DNA of 64,000 nucleotides from Telluria antibiotica. Lineage in GTDB: Bacteria > Pseudomonadota > Gammaproteobacteria > Burkholderiales > Burkholderiaceae_D. Position 1 is the first letter of the stretch. Every line of letters starts with the position of its first letter. The notes below the pieces were generated by a model, which worked only from the letters and a program-made list of their open reading frames with translations, was not told the DNA's origin and did no database searches. The position numbers and the translations under genes were made by a program. Below, in pieces: positions 15,796 to 26,792 of this stretch. The DNA lies in NCBI RefSeq assembly GCF_011682055.1, contig NZ_JAAQOM010000012.1, positions 1-64,000 on the forward strand, given 5' to 3'.

Positions 15796-16458
15796 ATGCG
15801 GCTGCTGCTGGTGGAAGACGATACGATGATCGGTGAAGTGGTGCTCGACCTGCTGCGGGCCGAGCACTACGCCGTCGACTGGGTCAAGGATGGCGAGATG
15901 GCCGACACGGCCCTCATGCAGAACCAGAACTACGACCTCGTCGTGCTCGACCTGGGCCTGCCCCGCAAGGACGGGCTCGAGGTCCTGCGCGCGATGCGCG
16001 CCCGCAAGGACCGCACGCCGGTGCTGGTCGCCACGGCGCGCGATGCCGTCGCCCAGCGCATCGCCGGGCTCGATGCCGGCGCGGACGACTACGTCCTCAA
16101 GCCCTACGATCTCGATGAAATGCTGGCGCGCATCCGCGCGCTGCTGCGCCGCGCCGCCGGGCGCGCCGAACCCGTGTTCGAGTACAAGAACATCTCCGTG
16201 AATCCCGCCACGCGCGAAGTGCTGGTCGACGGCCAGCCCGTCGTGCTGTCGGCGCGCGAATGGGCCGTGCTGGAAGCGCTCGTCGCGCGTCCCGGCGCCG
16301 TGCTGTCGCGTGCCCAGCTCGAGGAAAAGCTGTACAGCTGGCGCGACGAAGTGTCCAGCAATGCCGTGGAAGTCTATATCCACGGCCTGCGCAAGAAGCT
16401 GGGCAGCGACTTGATCCAGAACGTGCGCGGCGTGGGCTATATGGTGCCGAAGGTGTGA
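15796..16458 (+). CDS. OmpR-family response regulator
   Basis: This 220-residue protein has an N-terminal receiver with acidic pocket E7/D8/D9, phospho-acceptor D52 (LVVLDLGLP) and the KPYDLDEMLARIRALLRR hinge. A winged-helix DNA-binding domain ends in VEVYIHGLRKKLGSDLIQNVRGVGYMVPK. It is of the QseB/TctD/PmrA subgroup. GGGAGATGGA before the ATG is the ribosome binding site. It precedes its histidine kinase by 7 bases and follows the DegP-type gene. Confidence 0.93.
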   Translation: MRLLLVEDDTMIGEVVLDLLRAEHYAVDWVKDGEMADTALMQNQNYDLVVLDLGLPRKDGLEVLRAMRARKDRTPVLVATARDAVAQRIAGLDAGADDYVLKPYDLDEMLARIRALLRRAAGRAEPVFEYKNISVNPATREVLVDGQPVVLSAREWAVLEALVARPGAVLSRAQLEEKLYSWRDEVSSNAVEVYIHGLRKKLGSDLIQNVRGVGYMVPKV

Positions 16459-16465
16459 GGACCGC

Positions 16466-17794
16466 ATGAAAATGAAGGTCACGCATTCCCTGCGCGGGCG
16501 CCTGTTGTGGTTCCTGCTGGCGGCGATCACGATCGCGGCCGTCGCGCAGGCCTCCATCGCCTATCGCACCGCGCTCAACGACGCCGACCAGATCTTCGAC
16601 TACCACATGCAGCAGATGGCGCTGTCGCTGCGCTCGCGCGCGCCGCTGACGAGCGCCGACGACGCGAACGGCGACGCCCCGATCAGCGGCAACGACGATC
16701 TCGTCGTGCAGGTGTGGTCGCCGGACGGCGTGCGCGTGTTCCGCAGCGCCTCGCACGCGCACCTGCCGCAGCGCGCCGTGCTGGGCTTTTCCAATGTGCG
16801 CGCGAACGGCACCACGTACCGCATCTTCTCGATCCAGACCGACACCCAGACCGTGCAGGTCGCGCAGGACCTGGCCGTGCGGCGCAGCATGGCAAGCAAT
16901 CTCGCGCTGCGCACGCTGGGTCCCATCGCCGTCATGATGCCGATCCTGATGCTGGTCGTGTGGTGGGTCGTCAGCGGTTCGCTGGAACCCGTCGCGCGCG
17001 TGCGCAAGCAGGTGGCGTCGCGCCAGGCGGACGATCTGTCGCCCGTGTCCGAAGCGGGCCTGCCGGACGAGGTGCGCCCGCTCGTGCAGGAATTGAATTT
17101 GCTGTTCGGCCGCGTGCGCACGGCGTTCGACGCCCAGCAGCATTTCGTGGCCGACGCCGCGCACGAGCTGCGCACGCCGCTCGCCGCGCTGAAGCTGCAG
17201 GTGCAGAGCCTGGAGCGGTCGGACAGTCCGGAGGCGAAGCGCGTCGCCGTCGGCCGCCTGACGGCCGGCATCGAACGGGCCACGCGCCTCGTCGAGCAGC
17301 TGCTCGTGCTGGCCCGCCAGGAAGCCAGCATGGCGGGCGGCGCGCCGCGCCAGAACGTCGACATCGCGGGCGCGGCGAAGCGCGCCGTGGCGGAACTGGC
17401 CAGCGTGGCCACGGCCAAGGGCATTGACCTGGGCCTGCCGCGCGCGGACGCCGCCGGGATCGAGGGGCAACCGGACGCGCTGATGATCCTGCTGCGCAAC
17501 CTCATCGACAATGCGATCAAGTACACGCCGCACGGGGGCACGGTCGACGTGTCGGTGACGGTGGAACATGGCGCCGTGCGCGTCGTCGTGGAGGACAGCG
17601 GCCCCGGCATCCCGCCGGCGGAACGCGAGCGCGTGTTCGACCGTTTCTACCGCGTGCCGGGCAGCGACGCGGCCGGCAGCGGGCTCGGTCTCGCCATCAT
17701 CAAGTCGATCGCGGAGCGGCATGGCGCCACGTTGGCGCTGGGCGAATCGAAGCGGTTGGGCGGTCTTGAAGCGACCGTCACGTTCCCGATGTGA
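16466..17794 (+). CDS. sensor histidine kinase (QseC/TctE type)
   Basis: This 442-residue inner-membrane kinase has a first transmembrane helix (LLWFLLAAITIAAVAQASIA), a periplasmic sensor of about 120 residues and a second helix (IAVMMPILMLVVWWVVSGSL). A HAMP-like linker follows, then the H-box DAAHELRTPLAALKLQ with H233, and N/G boxes (NLIDNAIKYTPHGG, DSGPGIP, GSGLGLAI). The N-terminal extension without PAS domains is typical of TctE/QseC kinases. Its partner is the upstream regulator. The signal is not predictable. Confidence 0.92.
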   Translation: MKMKVTHSLRGRLLWFLLAAITIAAVAQASIAYRTALNDADQIFDYHMQQMALSLRSRAPLTSADDANGDAPISGNDDLVVQVWSPDGVRVFRSASHAHLPQRAVLGFSNVRANGTTYRIFSIQTDTQTVQVAQDLAVRRSMASNLALRTLGPIAVMMPILMLVVWWVVSGSLEPVARVRKQVASRQADDLSPVSEAGLPDEVRPLVQELNLLFGRVRTAFDAQQHFVADAAHELRTPLAALKLQVQSLERSDSPEAKRVAVGRLTAGIERATRLVEQLLVLARQEASMAGGAPRQNVDIAGAAKRAVAELASVATAKGIDLGLPRADAAGIEGQPDALMILLRNLIDNAIKYTPHGGTVDVSVTVEHGAVRVVVEDSGPGIPPAERERVFDRFYRVPGSDAAGSGLGLAIIKSIAERHGATLALGESKRLGGLEATVTFPM

Positions 17795-17817
17795 CGTTTG
17801 CGATATATCGGCGTTAC

Positions 17818-17884
17818 GCGTGGGCTCGGGGAGCCCACCCTACGATATCGAGCAAACGTAGGGTGGGCACCCTGTGCCCACGCG
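17818..17884. repeat. REP-like palindromic element, copy 3
   Basis: An inverted orientation of the unit: CGTGGGCTCGGGGAGCCCACCCTAC, a short spacer with GATATCGAGCAAAC, then GTAGGGTGGGCACCCTGTGCCCACGCG. It sits between the convergent histidine kinase and TonB-receptor genes. One arm carries the GCTC/GAGC variant of the core. Confidence 0.87.
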
Positions 17885-17936
17885 AAAGCCGGCAGCACGC
17901 GAACGTCACTGCCGGCCCCCGTGCTTACCTTGCAGG

Positions 17937-20327
17937 TCAGAACTTGTGCGACAGCCGCGCGAAGTACGCGGCGCCGTTCAGGCCGAACTGCACGCTCTCG
18001 TACTTGAAGCCGTTGTCCGTCTCGTCCGGATTCTGCTGGGTCGGATGCACGTTGAAGATGTTCGTGCCGCCGACGGTCAGCTTGGTCTTCTCGGTGAACG
18101 CCCACGTGAACGCGAGATCGGCCGACGTCTTCGACTTGTAGTACTGGTCCGGCACCGGCGGGCCATCGAACGTGCCCAGCGTCTGCGGGCCGTAGTGGAT
18201 GATGCGGAAGTCCGTTTCCAGCTGGCCCAGCGTGTAGTCGAAGTCCAGCGTGGCCTTGCGGCGCGGGCCGCCCTGTTCGATGAACAGGCGCTCGCGTTCG
18301 GACAGCAGCACGTCTTCGTGACCCACCAGCGAGGCCGGCGCGTGCACGCCCGTCACTTCGGTCTTGCTGAAGTTCATGGCGAGGTACGTGTTCAGCTTGC
18401 CGCCGCCCAGGCTCGTGCGGTGCGACGCCGTCAGGTCCAGGCCCTGCGTGCGCGTGTCGACGGAGTTCACGAAGAACTGCGCCTGGCCCACGCCCAGGTT
18501 CTGCAGGATGGCGCCGAGGGCCGGGTAGTTGTCGGCGTCGAAGCGGCCCGACAGCACGATGCGGTTGTCGATCTGGATGCGGTACAGGTCGGCCGTGACG
18601 GAGATGCTCTTGGTCGGCGTCCACGTCGTGCCCAACGTGTAGCTCTTCGATTTTTCCTCGTGCAGTTTCGGAATGCCTGCCGCGTTGGCGACACGGCCGC
18701 CGTTCGGTGCGAGCACGACGTCGGTCGGCACCCCGGCGACGAAGTCCGTGAACGTGGACGAGAAGTAGACCTGCTGCAGCGACGGCGCGCGGAAGCCCGT
18801 GCTCGCGGAGGCGCGCAGCAGCACGTCGTCCGTGGCCTTGAACGCGGCGGCCAGCTTGCCCGTCGTCGTCGAGCCGAAGTCGGAATAACGCTCGTGGCGC
18901 GCGGCGGCCTGCAGCTTCGTGCGCGGGGCGATGTCCGCTTCGAAGTCGATGTAGGCGGCCGTGCTGTGGCGGTCGCGGTTGGCGGCGTCGCCCGGCTGGA
19001 AGCCCGGGAAGCCCTGGCTGCCGGCGTTGCCGCCGACGCCCACGCCGTCGGCGTCGATGTACGAACCCGGCTCGCCCGCGAAGATCTGGTAGTTCTCCTT
19101 GCGGTACTCGAAGCCGAATGCGGCGTTCAGGCCGCCGAGGACGTCGTCGTAGAAGCGGCTGAAGTCGGCGTTGGAGGTCAGCTGGCGGAACGAGAAGCCG
19201 CCGGCGTCGAACTGCGACGGGCTCACGCCCTTGCCGCCGTTGATCAGGTCCAGGTTCGCGATCGACGCGTTGAGCGTGTGCGAGATGTTGTAGCGCATGC
19301 GGTTGTAGCCATAGGTCTGCGAGAAATCGCTGGCCCATTCGCCGATGCGGGTGCGGTAGCCGATGATGCCGTAGCGGTCGTCGATGTCGCCGTTGATGAA
19401 CGGGACGAAGCCGTTCGGGTACATGGCGGCCGAGTTACGCGACGGGATGTCGTCCGAACCGACGCCGCCGCGCGCCCATGCCGCCGACGACGCGTCGCGC
19501 GTCTGGGCGCCGGCCGTCAGGTACAGCTTGCCCGGGCCGACGGGGAATTCGCCGTTCACGTACACGGTCTCGTTCTTCGACTTGGTGTCGCCGATAATGC
19601 GCAGGCTGCCCGGATCGGAGCGGTTCGAGCGGCCGCGGTCGTAGTATTCGCCCGTGATGCCCAGCACGCCGTCGGCGACGGCCACGCCGCAGTACGCGGA
19701 CGCCAGCCAGTTCTTGCCGTCGTGCTTCGAGTATTCGCCGAAGCCGGCCACGGCTTCGCAGCCCAGGTCCTTGCGCAGCTCGATGTCGAGGACGCCGGCG
19801 ATGGCGTCCGAGCCGTACTGCGCCGCGGCGCCGTCGCGCAGTACCTGCACGTCCTTGATGGCCAAGGTGGGCAGCGCGTTCATGTCCGTGCCCGTGTTGC
19901 CGCGGTTGCGCGCGCCGAACAGGTTCACGAGCGCGGTCGTGTGGCGGCGCTTGCCGTTCACGAGCACGAGGGTCTGGTCGGAACCGAGGCCGCGCAGGGC
20001 GGCGGAGTCGATCAGGTCGGCGCCGTCCGCGCCCGTCTGGCGCGTCGAGTTGAACGACGGCGAGATGTTCGCGAGGGTCTGCGCGAGGTCGAACTGGCCG
20101 CTTTGCTCGGCGGCCTTCGTCAGCGGGATGTAGTCGACGGGCACCGGGGTATCGGTGGACGACGTGTTGCCGACGCGGCGCGAGCCGACGATGTTGACGG
20201 TCTGGACGTTGTTGTCCAAAGCGACGGCGCCCGTTGCATTTTGTGCGAAGGCGGCCGGCGCGAGGGCCAGCGCCGCGCTGCCGTAGAGGCCGAGCAGGAC
20301 AGACTGGCGGATCGTTGTAAGTTTCAA
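17937..20327 (-). CDS. TonB-dependent outer-membrane receptor
   Basis: This 796-residue beta-barrel transporter has a signal peptide ending AAFAQ and a TonB-box-like region (VQTVNIVGSRR). The plug domain carries LVLVNGKRRHTTALV and VQVLRDGAAAQYGSDAIAGVLDI. Repeated amphipathic barrel strands end in ARLSHKF with the expected C-terminal Phe. It is of the iron-complex/cobalamin class by layout, but neighbouring genes give no substrate clue: there is no siderophore, TonB-ExbBD or sigma/anti-sigma pair next to it. The 128-base leader before its start shows no Fur box that I can call with confidence. Confidence 0.9.
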   Translation of the reverse strand: MKLTTIRQSVLLGLYGSAALALAPAAFAQNATGAVALDNNVQTVNIVGSRRVGNTSSTDTPVPVDYIPLTKAAEQSGQFDLAQTLANISPSFNSTRQTGADGADLIDSAALRGLGSDQTLVLVNGKRRHTTALVNLFGARNRGNTGTDMNALPTLAIKDVQVLRDGAAAQYGSDAIAGVLDIELRKDLGCEAVAGFGEYSKHDGKNWLASAYCGVAVADGVLGITGEYYDRGRSNRSDPGSLRIIGDTKSKNETVYVNGEFPVGPGKLYLTAGAQTRDASSAAWARGGVGSDDIPSRNSAAMYPNGFVPFINGDIDDRYGIIGYRTRIGEWASDFSQTYGYNRMRYNISHTLNASIANLDLINGGKGVSPSQFDAGGFSFRQLTSNADFSRFYDDVLGGLNAAFGFEYRKENYQIFAGEPGSYIDADGVGVGGNAGSQGFPGFQPGDAANRDRHSTAAYIDFEADIAPRTKLQAAARHERYSDFGSTTTGKLAAAFKATDDVLLRASASTGFRAPSLQQVYFSSTFTDFVAGVPTDVVLAPNGGRVANAAGIPKLHEEKSKSYTLGTTWTPTKSISVTADLYRIQIDNRIVLSGRFDADNYPALGAILQNLGVGQAQFFVNSVDTRTQGLDLTASHRTSLGGGKLNTYLAMNFSKTEVTGVHAPASLVGHEDVLLSERERLFIEQGGPRRKATLDFDYTLGQLETDFRIIHYGPQTLGTFDGPPVPDQYYKSKTSADLAFTWAFTEKTKLTVGGTNIFNVHPTQQNPDETDNGFKYESVQFGLNGAAYFARLSHKF

Positions 20328-20455
20328 GGGGTGGGCTCCGTGGGGAAAACTGCATATTAAAGAATTTCCATGTGGGCAACCATTGAACGTCTCATAAGTA
20401 CAACAGGGAACAATTACAATTCGGCCACCTGTCGACGACCCGGAAGGAAATCAGG

Positions 20456-21012
20456 ATGAGTACGCTCCCGCTCCCGCTCCCCGCCTATGATGATGTCGCC
20501 CAGGCTGCCGGACGCATCGCCGGCGTCGCCAACCGCACGCCGGTGCTGACGTCGCGCACCATCGACGAGGCGTTCGGCGCCCAGGTCTTTTTCAAATGCG
20601 AGAACATGCACCATCCGGACGTGATCGCGGGGCAGGGCATGGCGGCGAAGGAATTGTTCGAGGAAGTCGGCCCGCTGGACGCCTTCTTCGTGTGCCGTTC
20701 CGCAAGGTCGAGATCGTGCACATCGACACCCCGCAAACCATCGCGGACGGCGCCCAGACCCAGCACCTGGGCAACCTCACGTTCCCCATCATCCGGCGCG
20801 CCGTCGACGACATCCTGACGGCCAGCGACGACGAACTGGTGCAGTGCATGCGCTTCTTCGCCGAGCGCATGAAGATCGTCGTCGAGCCGACGGGCTGCCT
20901 CGGGTTCGCGGCGGCGCGGCGCATGCGCGATGAATTGCGCGGCAACAAGGTGGGCATCCTCGTCAGCGGCGGGAATGTCGACCTGGCGAAGCTGAGCGGG
21001 GTCCTTGCCGGC
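20456..21012 (+). pseudogene. threonine dehydratase / 3-hydroxyaspartate ammonia-lyase remnant
   Basis: The frame starts like a PLP-dependent threonine-dehydratase-family enzyme (AAGRIAGVANRTPVLTSRTID...VFFKCEN) but jumps straight to HPDVIAGQGMAAKELFEEVGPLDAFFV. This skips about 95 residues that include the PLP lysine region. A second deletion, after FFV, removes the glycine-rich PLP loop and shifts the frame: the rest (VEIVHIDTPQTIADGAQTQ...GCLGFAAARRMRDELRGNKVGILVSGGNVDLAKLSGVL) is read from about 20696 in another frame. Both the catalytic lysine and the cofactor loop are gone, so no enzyme can be made. Its strand and start (GGAAGGAAATCAGG before the ATG) are otherwise intact, indicating recent decay. 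Confidence 0.85.
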
Positions 21013-21042
21013 AGTGCCGGCAAGGACGGCGGCAGTTTTTTT
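21001..21042 (+). terminator. long perfect hairpin with T-tract at the end of the pseudogene
   Basis: GTCCTTGCCGGCA (21001-21013) pairs perfectly with TGCCGGCAAGGAC (21015-21027). GGCGGCAG and a run of seven T residues (21036-21042) follow. The T-run is offset by 8 bases from the stem, so termination is likely but not textbook. Confidence 0.6.
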
Positions 21043-21048
21043 CAGATC

Positions 21049-21124
21049 AATTCGGGGTCAGAGCACTTTTTCGAGCACCGCACGGAGTGTGCTCTGGCCT
21101 CGATTTGTGCTCTGACCCCGAATT
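21049..21124. repeat. 76-bp element with perfect 18-bp terminal inverted repeats
   Basis: AATTCGGGGTCAGAGCAC (21049-21066) and its exact inverse GTGCTCTGACCCCGAATT (21107-21124) flank 40 bases that contain further GAGCAC / GTGCTCT half-copies. It carries no gene. It resembles a small non-autonomous palindromic repeat (REP or MITE type) and lies just behind the decayed threonine dehydratase gene. It is a different family from the GTAGGGTGGGCAC element. Confidence 0.8.
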
Positions 21125-21217
21125 TCGGAAATTTTTTTGATGACGCTGTCGATTCCGTGATGTCCCGTTCGTCGTCGGGATGTGGCATCCACTTTCATCC
21201 AACACTCAGGAGGCATC

Positions 21218-21616
21218 ATGAACAAGCAGATCTTCGTCAACCTGGCCGTCAAGGACCTGAACAAATCCAAGGCATTCTTCGAGGCGCTGGGCTACACGTT
21301 CAATCCCCAGTTCACGAACGAGAGCGGCGCCTGCATGGTCATCGCGGACGGCAGCATCTACGCGATGCTGCTCACGGAGCCGTTCTTCAAGACGTTCGTC
21401 GACAAGCCGATCGTGCAGGCGAAGGAAGCGACGGAAGTCCTCGTCTGCCTGAGCTGCGAGAGCCGCGAGGAAGTCGACAGCCTCGTCGCGAAGGCCGTCG
21501 CTGCCGGCGGGCGCGCGCCGCGCCCGCCGCAGGACCACGGGTTCATGTACGGCCACGGGTTCGAAGACCTCGATGGCCATATCTGGGAACTGGCCTGGAT
21601 GGCGCCGCAGGCCTGA
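21218..21616 (+). CDS. VOC-family (glyoxalase-fold) protein
   Basis: This 132-residue single-domain protein has the paired beta-alpha-beta-beta-beta modules of the vicinal oxygen chelate superfamily: FVNLAVKDLNKSKAFFEALGYTFN at the start, and GHGFEDLDGHIWELAWM at the end with the usual metal-ligand region (DGHxWE). CAGGAGG 5 bases before the ATG at 21218 is a strong ribosome binding site. The substrate is unknown. It converges with a second VOC gene whose stop is directly adjacent. Confidence 0.88.
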   Translation: MNKQIFVNLAVKDLNKSKAFFEALGYTFNPQFTNESGACMVIADGSIYAMLLTEPFFKTFVDKPIVQAKEATEVLVCLSCESREEVDSLVAKAVAAGGRAPRPPQDHGFMYGHGFEDLDGHIWELAWMAPQA

Positions 21617-22006
21617 TCAGTTCATCGAGTGCAGGCCGATCATGTTGCCCTCGGTATCTTCGACGAGGGCGATGTGGCCGTACTGCCCAATGGAGAATTT
21701 GTCCTTGAAGATGCGCCCGCCGTGCGCGGCCGCGCGCGCCGCTTCGACGGCGCAATCGGCGCAGCTGAAATATACGATGACGCTGTTGCCGCCGGCCTTG
21801 AACCCGGGCATCTGCACGAGCGAGCCGGCCGCGCCGCCGTCGTTCGGGTCGCCCCGGAAGGCCCACATCTGCAATTCGGACGTCGCCGCGTCGCCTTCCG
21901 CGCTGAGGCGCTCCAGCATTTTCCCGAACACGGCTTCGTAGAACGCACAGGCGCGCGTCATGTCGTCGACATAGATTTCGAACCAGCCTACCGCATTTCT
22001 CGACAT
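21617..22006 (-). CDS. VOC-family (glyoxalase-fold) protein, second copy
   Basis: This 129-residue protein starts MSRNAVGWFEIYVDDMTRACAFYEAVFG and ends GHIALVEDTEGNMIGLHSMN, the VOC fold of the DGN/EGN type. GAAGGAGATTGC before the start at 22006 is a good ribosome binding site. It has low similarity to its convergent neighbour, so the pair is not a recent duplication. The substrate is unknown. Confidence 0.87.
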   Translation of the reverse strand: MSRNAVGWFEIYVDDMTRACAFYEAVFGKMLERLSAEGDAATSELQMWAFRGDPNDGGAAGSLVQMPGFKAGGNSVIVYFSCADCAVEAARAAAHGGRIFKDKFSIGQYGHIALVEDTEGNMIGLHSMN

Positions 22007-22109
22007 CGCAATCTCCTTCGTCGCGCGGCGGGTTGAGGGATGTTCACGAGCGTACGGGGCCGCGCCGCCGCCATTCTGGCACGAAGCGCACCCCGTCACA
22101 CCTGTTCGG

Positions 22110-22904
22110 TCAACCGGCTTTCACTGCGCCGCCGACGCAGACGGCGCCGCCGTCCACGCGCGTGCGGATCAGGCAATCGGCGCCCGTCGCATGGCCCTGG
22201 CGCAGCACGATGTCTTGCCCCAGCAGCACCGTCAGCGCGCCGGCCGCCACGCCCGTCGCGCTGTCTTCCAGGGCCGGGTCGAGGTGGTTGAAATTGCGGC
22301 CCTCGAACGTGCCGTCGTCCCGGCGGCACCACGCATAGATCCCGTTCACGCCCACGTCCTTCCCCCACGCGGCGATGCGCGCGAGGTCGGGCGCGAGGCC
22401 GTACAGGACGTCCGTGTCCGCCACCTCCGCCAGCAGCTTGGGGCTGCCGATCGACGCGACGCGCGGCGGCGCGACCAGCGCCCGCGGCGCCGTGCCCAGC
22501 AGCGCCGCGCAAGCGTCCACCGTCACGTCGAGCGCGGGGGCAGGCTGGGCGGACAGGCGCACGAAATACACGCCGGGTGCGCCATCGTCGTCCCGCGCCA
22601 GTTCCAGTAATTGCCCTTCGACGGCCGTGCGCACGGCGATCGTGCCGGCGTTCGGATCGCGCGCAAACAGCACGGCCGCCACGGCCAGCGTCGCGTGCAG
22701 GCACAGCGGGCTGCGCTTGTGCGGATAGTAGTAGTCGATCACGAGCGCGCCATCGGCGGCCGTGTCGAGGAAGACGCTGGTCGTGTCGCGCGCGCGGGCG
22801 AGGGCCAGTCGCGCGGCGGCGTCTTGATCGCCGTCTTCGATGACGAGGGCCGGATTGCCGGCGCCGGGGCGGGCACTGAAGCAGCGCAAGGAATGTATGT
22901 GCAT
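22110..22904 (-). CDS. PhzF-family isomerase-like protein
   Basis: This 264-residue protein has the two-lobed PhzF/diaminopimelate-epimerase fold. Signatures are F.ARPGAGNPALVIED at the start, PLCLHATLAVAAVLFAR (usual G-HATLA loop) and ATGVAAGALTVLLG. The family's catalytic glutamate sits in a motif like N-x-S-E-T; here the aligned stretch is ARDTTSVFL (residues 38-46), so the Glu appears to be replaced. No phenazine genes are nearby, so this is one of the many PhzF-like proteins of unknown role. It is divergent from dnaE2, with the LexA box in the 77-base spacer. Confidence 0.82.
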   Translation of the reverse strand: MHIHSLRCFSARPGAGNPALVIEDGDQDAAARLALARARDTTSVFLDTAADGALVIDYYYPHKRSPLCLHATLAVAAVLFARDPNAGTIAVRTAVEGQLLELARDDDGAPGVYFVRLSAQPAPALDVTVDACAALLGTAPRALVAPPRVASIGSPKLLAEVADTDVLYGLAPDLARIAAWGKDVGVNGIYAWCRRDDGTFEGRNFNHLDPALEDSATGVAAGALTVLLGQDIVLRQGHATGADCLIRTRVDGGAVCVGGAVKAG

Positions 22905-22931
22905 GGTTGGCGAGGTCGGGGTCGTCGTATA

Positions 22932-22951
22932 TACTGTGTTTTTATACAGTA
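22932..22951. promoter_or_regulatory. LexA (SOS) box upstream of dnaE2
   Basis: TACTGTGT-TTTT-ATACAGTA differs from the perfect LexA palindrome at one position (G for A in the left arm). It lies 30 bases before the dnaE2 start and 28 bases from the divergent PhzF-like start, so LexA may also affect that gene. It is nearly the same as the imuA box at 3186-3205. Confidence 0.92.
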
Positions 22952-22981
22952 TTGCATGATAAAAACCATTTTAACGTGACC

Positions 22982-26230
<3,249 letters not shown>

Positions 26231-26249
26231 GGGCTCGGCAGAAATGAAA

Positions 26250-26270
26250 AGCGCCGCACGGGGCGGCGCT
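26250..26270 (-). terminator. terminator hairpin between dnaE2 and the PRC-barrel gene
   Basis: AGCGCCGC (26250-26257) pairs with GCGGCGCT (26263-26270). On the - strand the stem is followed by TTTTC, so it suits termination of the PRC-barrel gene. It could also block dnaE2 read-through. Confidence 0.7.
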
Positions 26271-26291
26271 GCAAAGATCCGACATGCCTTG

Positions 26292-26693
26292 TCAGGCAGG
26301 CTGTGTGCCGTAGTACTCGTGAACCGCGCCCATCCACCGCGTATCGGCCATGTCGGGCCAGTGGTCGGTATCGAACCCGGGCGCGCTCTCGATGCGCTCC
26401 TTCGGGATGTCCATCGTGAAGCGCTTGTGCTGCGTGTCGAGGGTCAGTGCCTGCCAGGGCACGGCGAACAGCTTTTCGCCCAGGCCGAGGAAGCGGCTGG
26501 ACGACATCACCGCGTAGGCGATGGCGCCCGTGCGCATGTCGACCATGAATTCCTTGATGACGCCCAGGTGCTCGTTCTGCAGGTTGTGGACGTGGTCGCC
26601 GATCAAGGTGTTCGCGCCCATCAGTTCAGGGCCGGGTCCCTTGCCGTGCTTGTTCTTGTACATGCCGTAGTCGTCGCGTTCCTCGTAGGACAT
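26292..26693 (-). CDS. PRC-barrel domain protein
   Basis: This 133-residue protein has a PRC-barrel core (GANTLIGDHVHNLQNEHLGVIKEFMVDMRTGAIAYAVMSS...KLFAVPWQALTL) like those found in RimM and photosynthetic reaction-centre H subunits. Stand-alone members are common stress-linked proteins of unknown function. The start at 26693 was chosen for the ribosome binding site GAGGAGGGGAAA. It has no signal peptide. Confidence 0.85.
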   Translation of the reverse strand: MSYEERDDYGMYKNKHGKGPGPELMGANTLIGDHVHNLQNEHLGVIKEFMVDMRTGAIAYAVMSSSRFLGLGEKLFAVPWQALTLDTQHKRFTMDIPKERIESAPGFDTDHWPDMADTRWMGAVHEYYGTQPA

Positions 26694-26792
26694 TTTCCCC
26701 TCCTCCTCGCAGCGTTCTTGTCCGGAAGCAGAAGAATAACCGAGTCTGGCGATTCGCTCCGGCCGCACGCGTACGGCCGGGCTCGGGCGGCA

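Noticed and set aside
17874..20360. 828-codon + strand frame opposite the TonB-dependent receptor
   Set aside because: Antisense shadow with RVRAVVAR-type repeats and no domain, while the - strand encodes a complete receptor ending in Phe.
22110..22904. Phenazine biosynthesis PhzF
   Set aside because: No other phenazine genes are nearby and the catalytic Glu motif is altered; only family membership is claimed.
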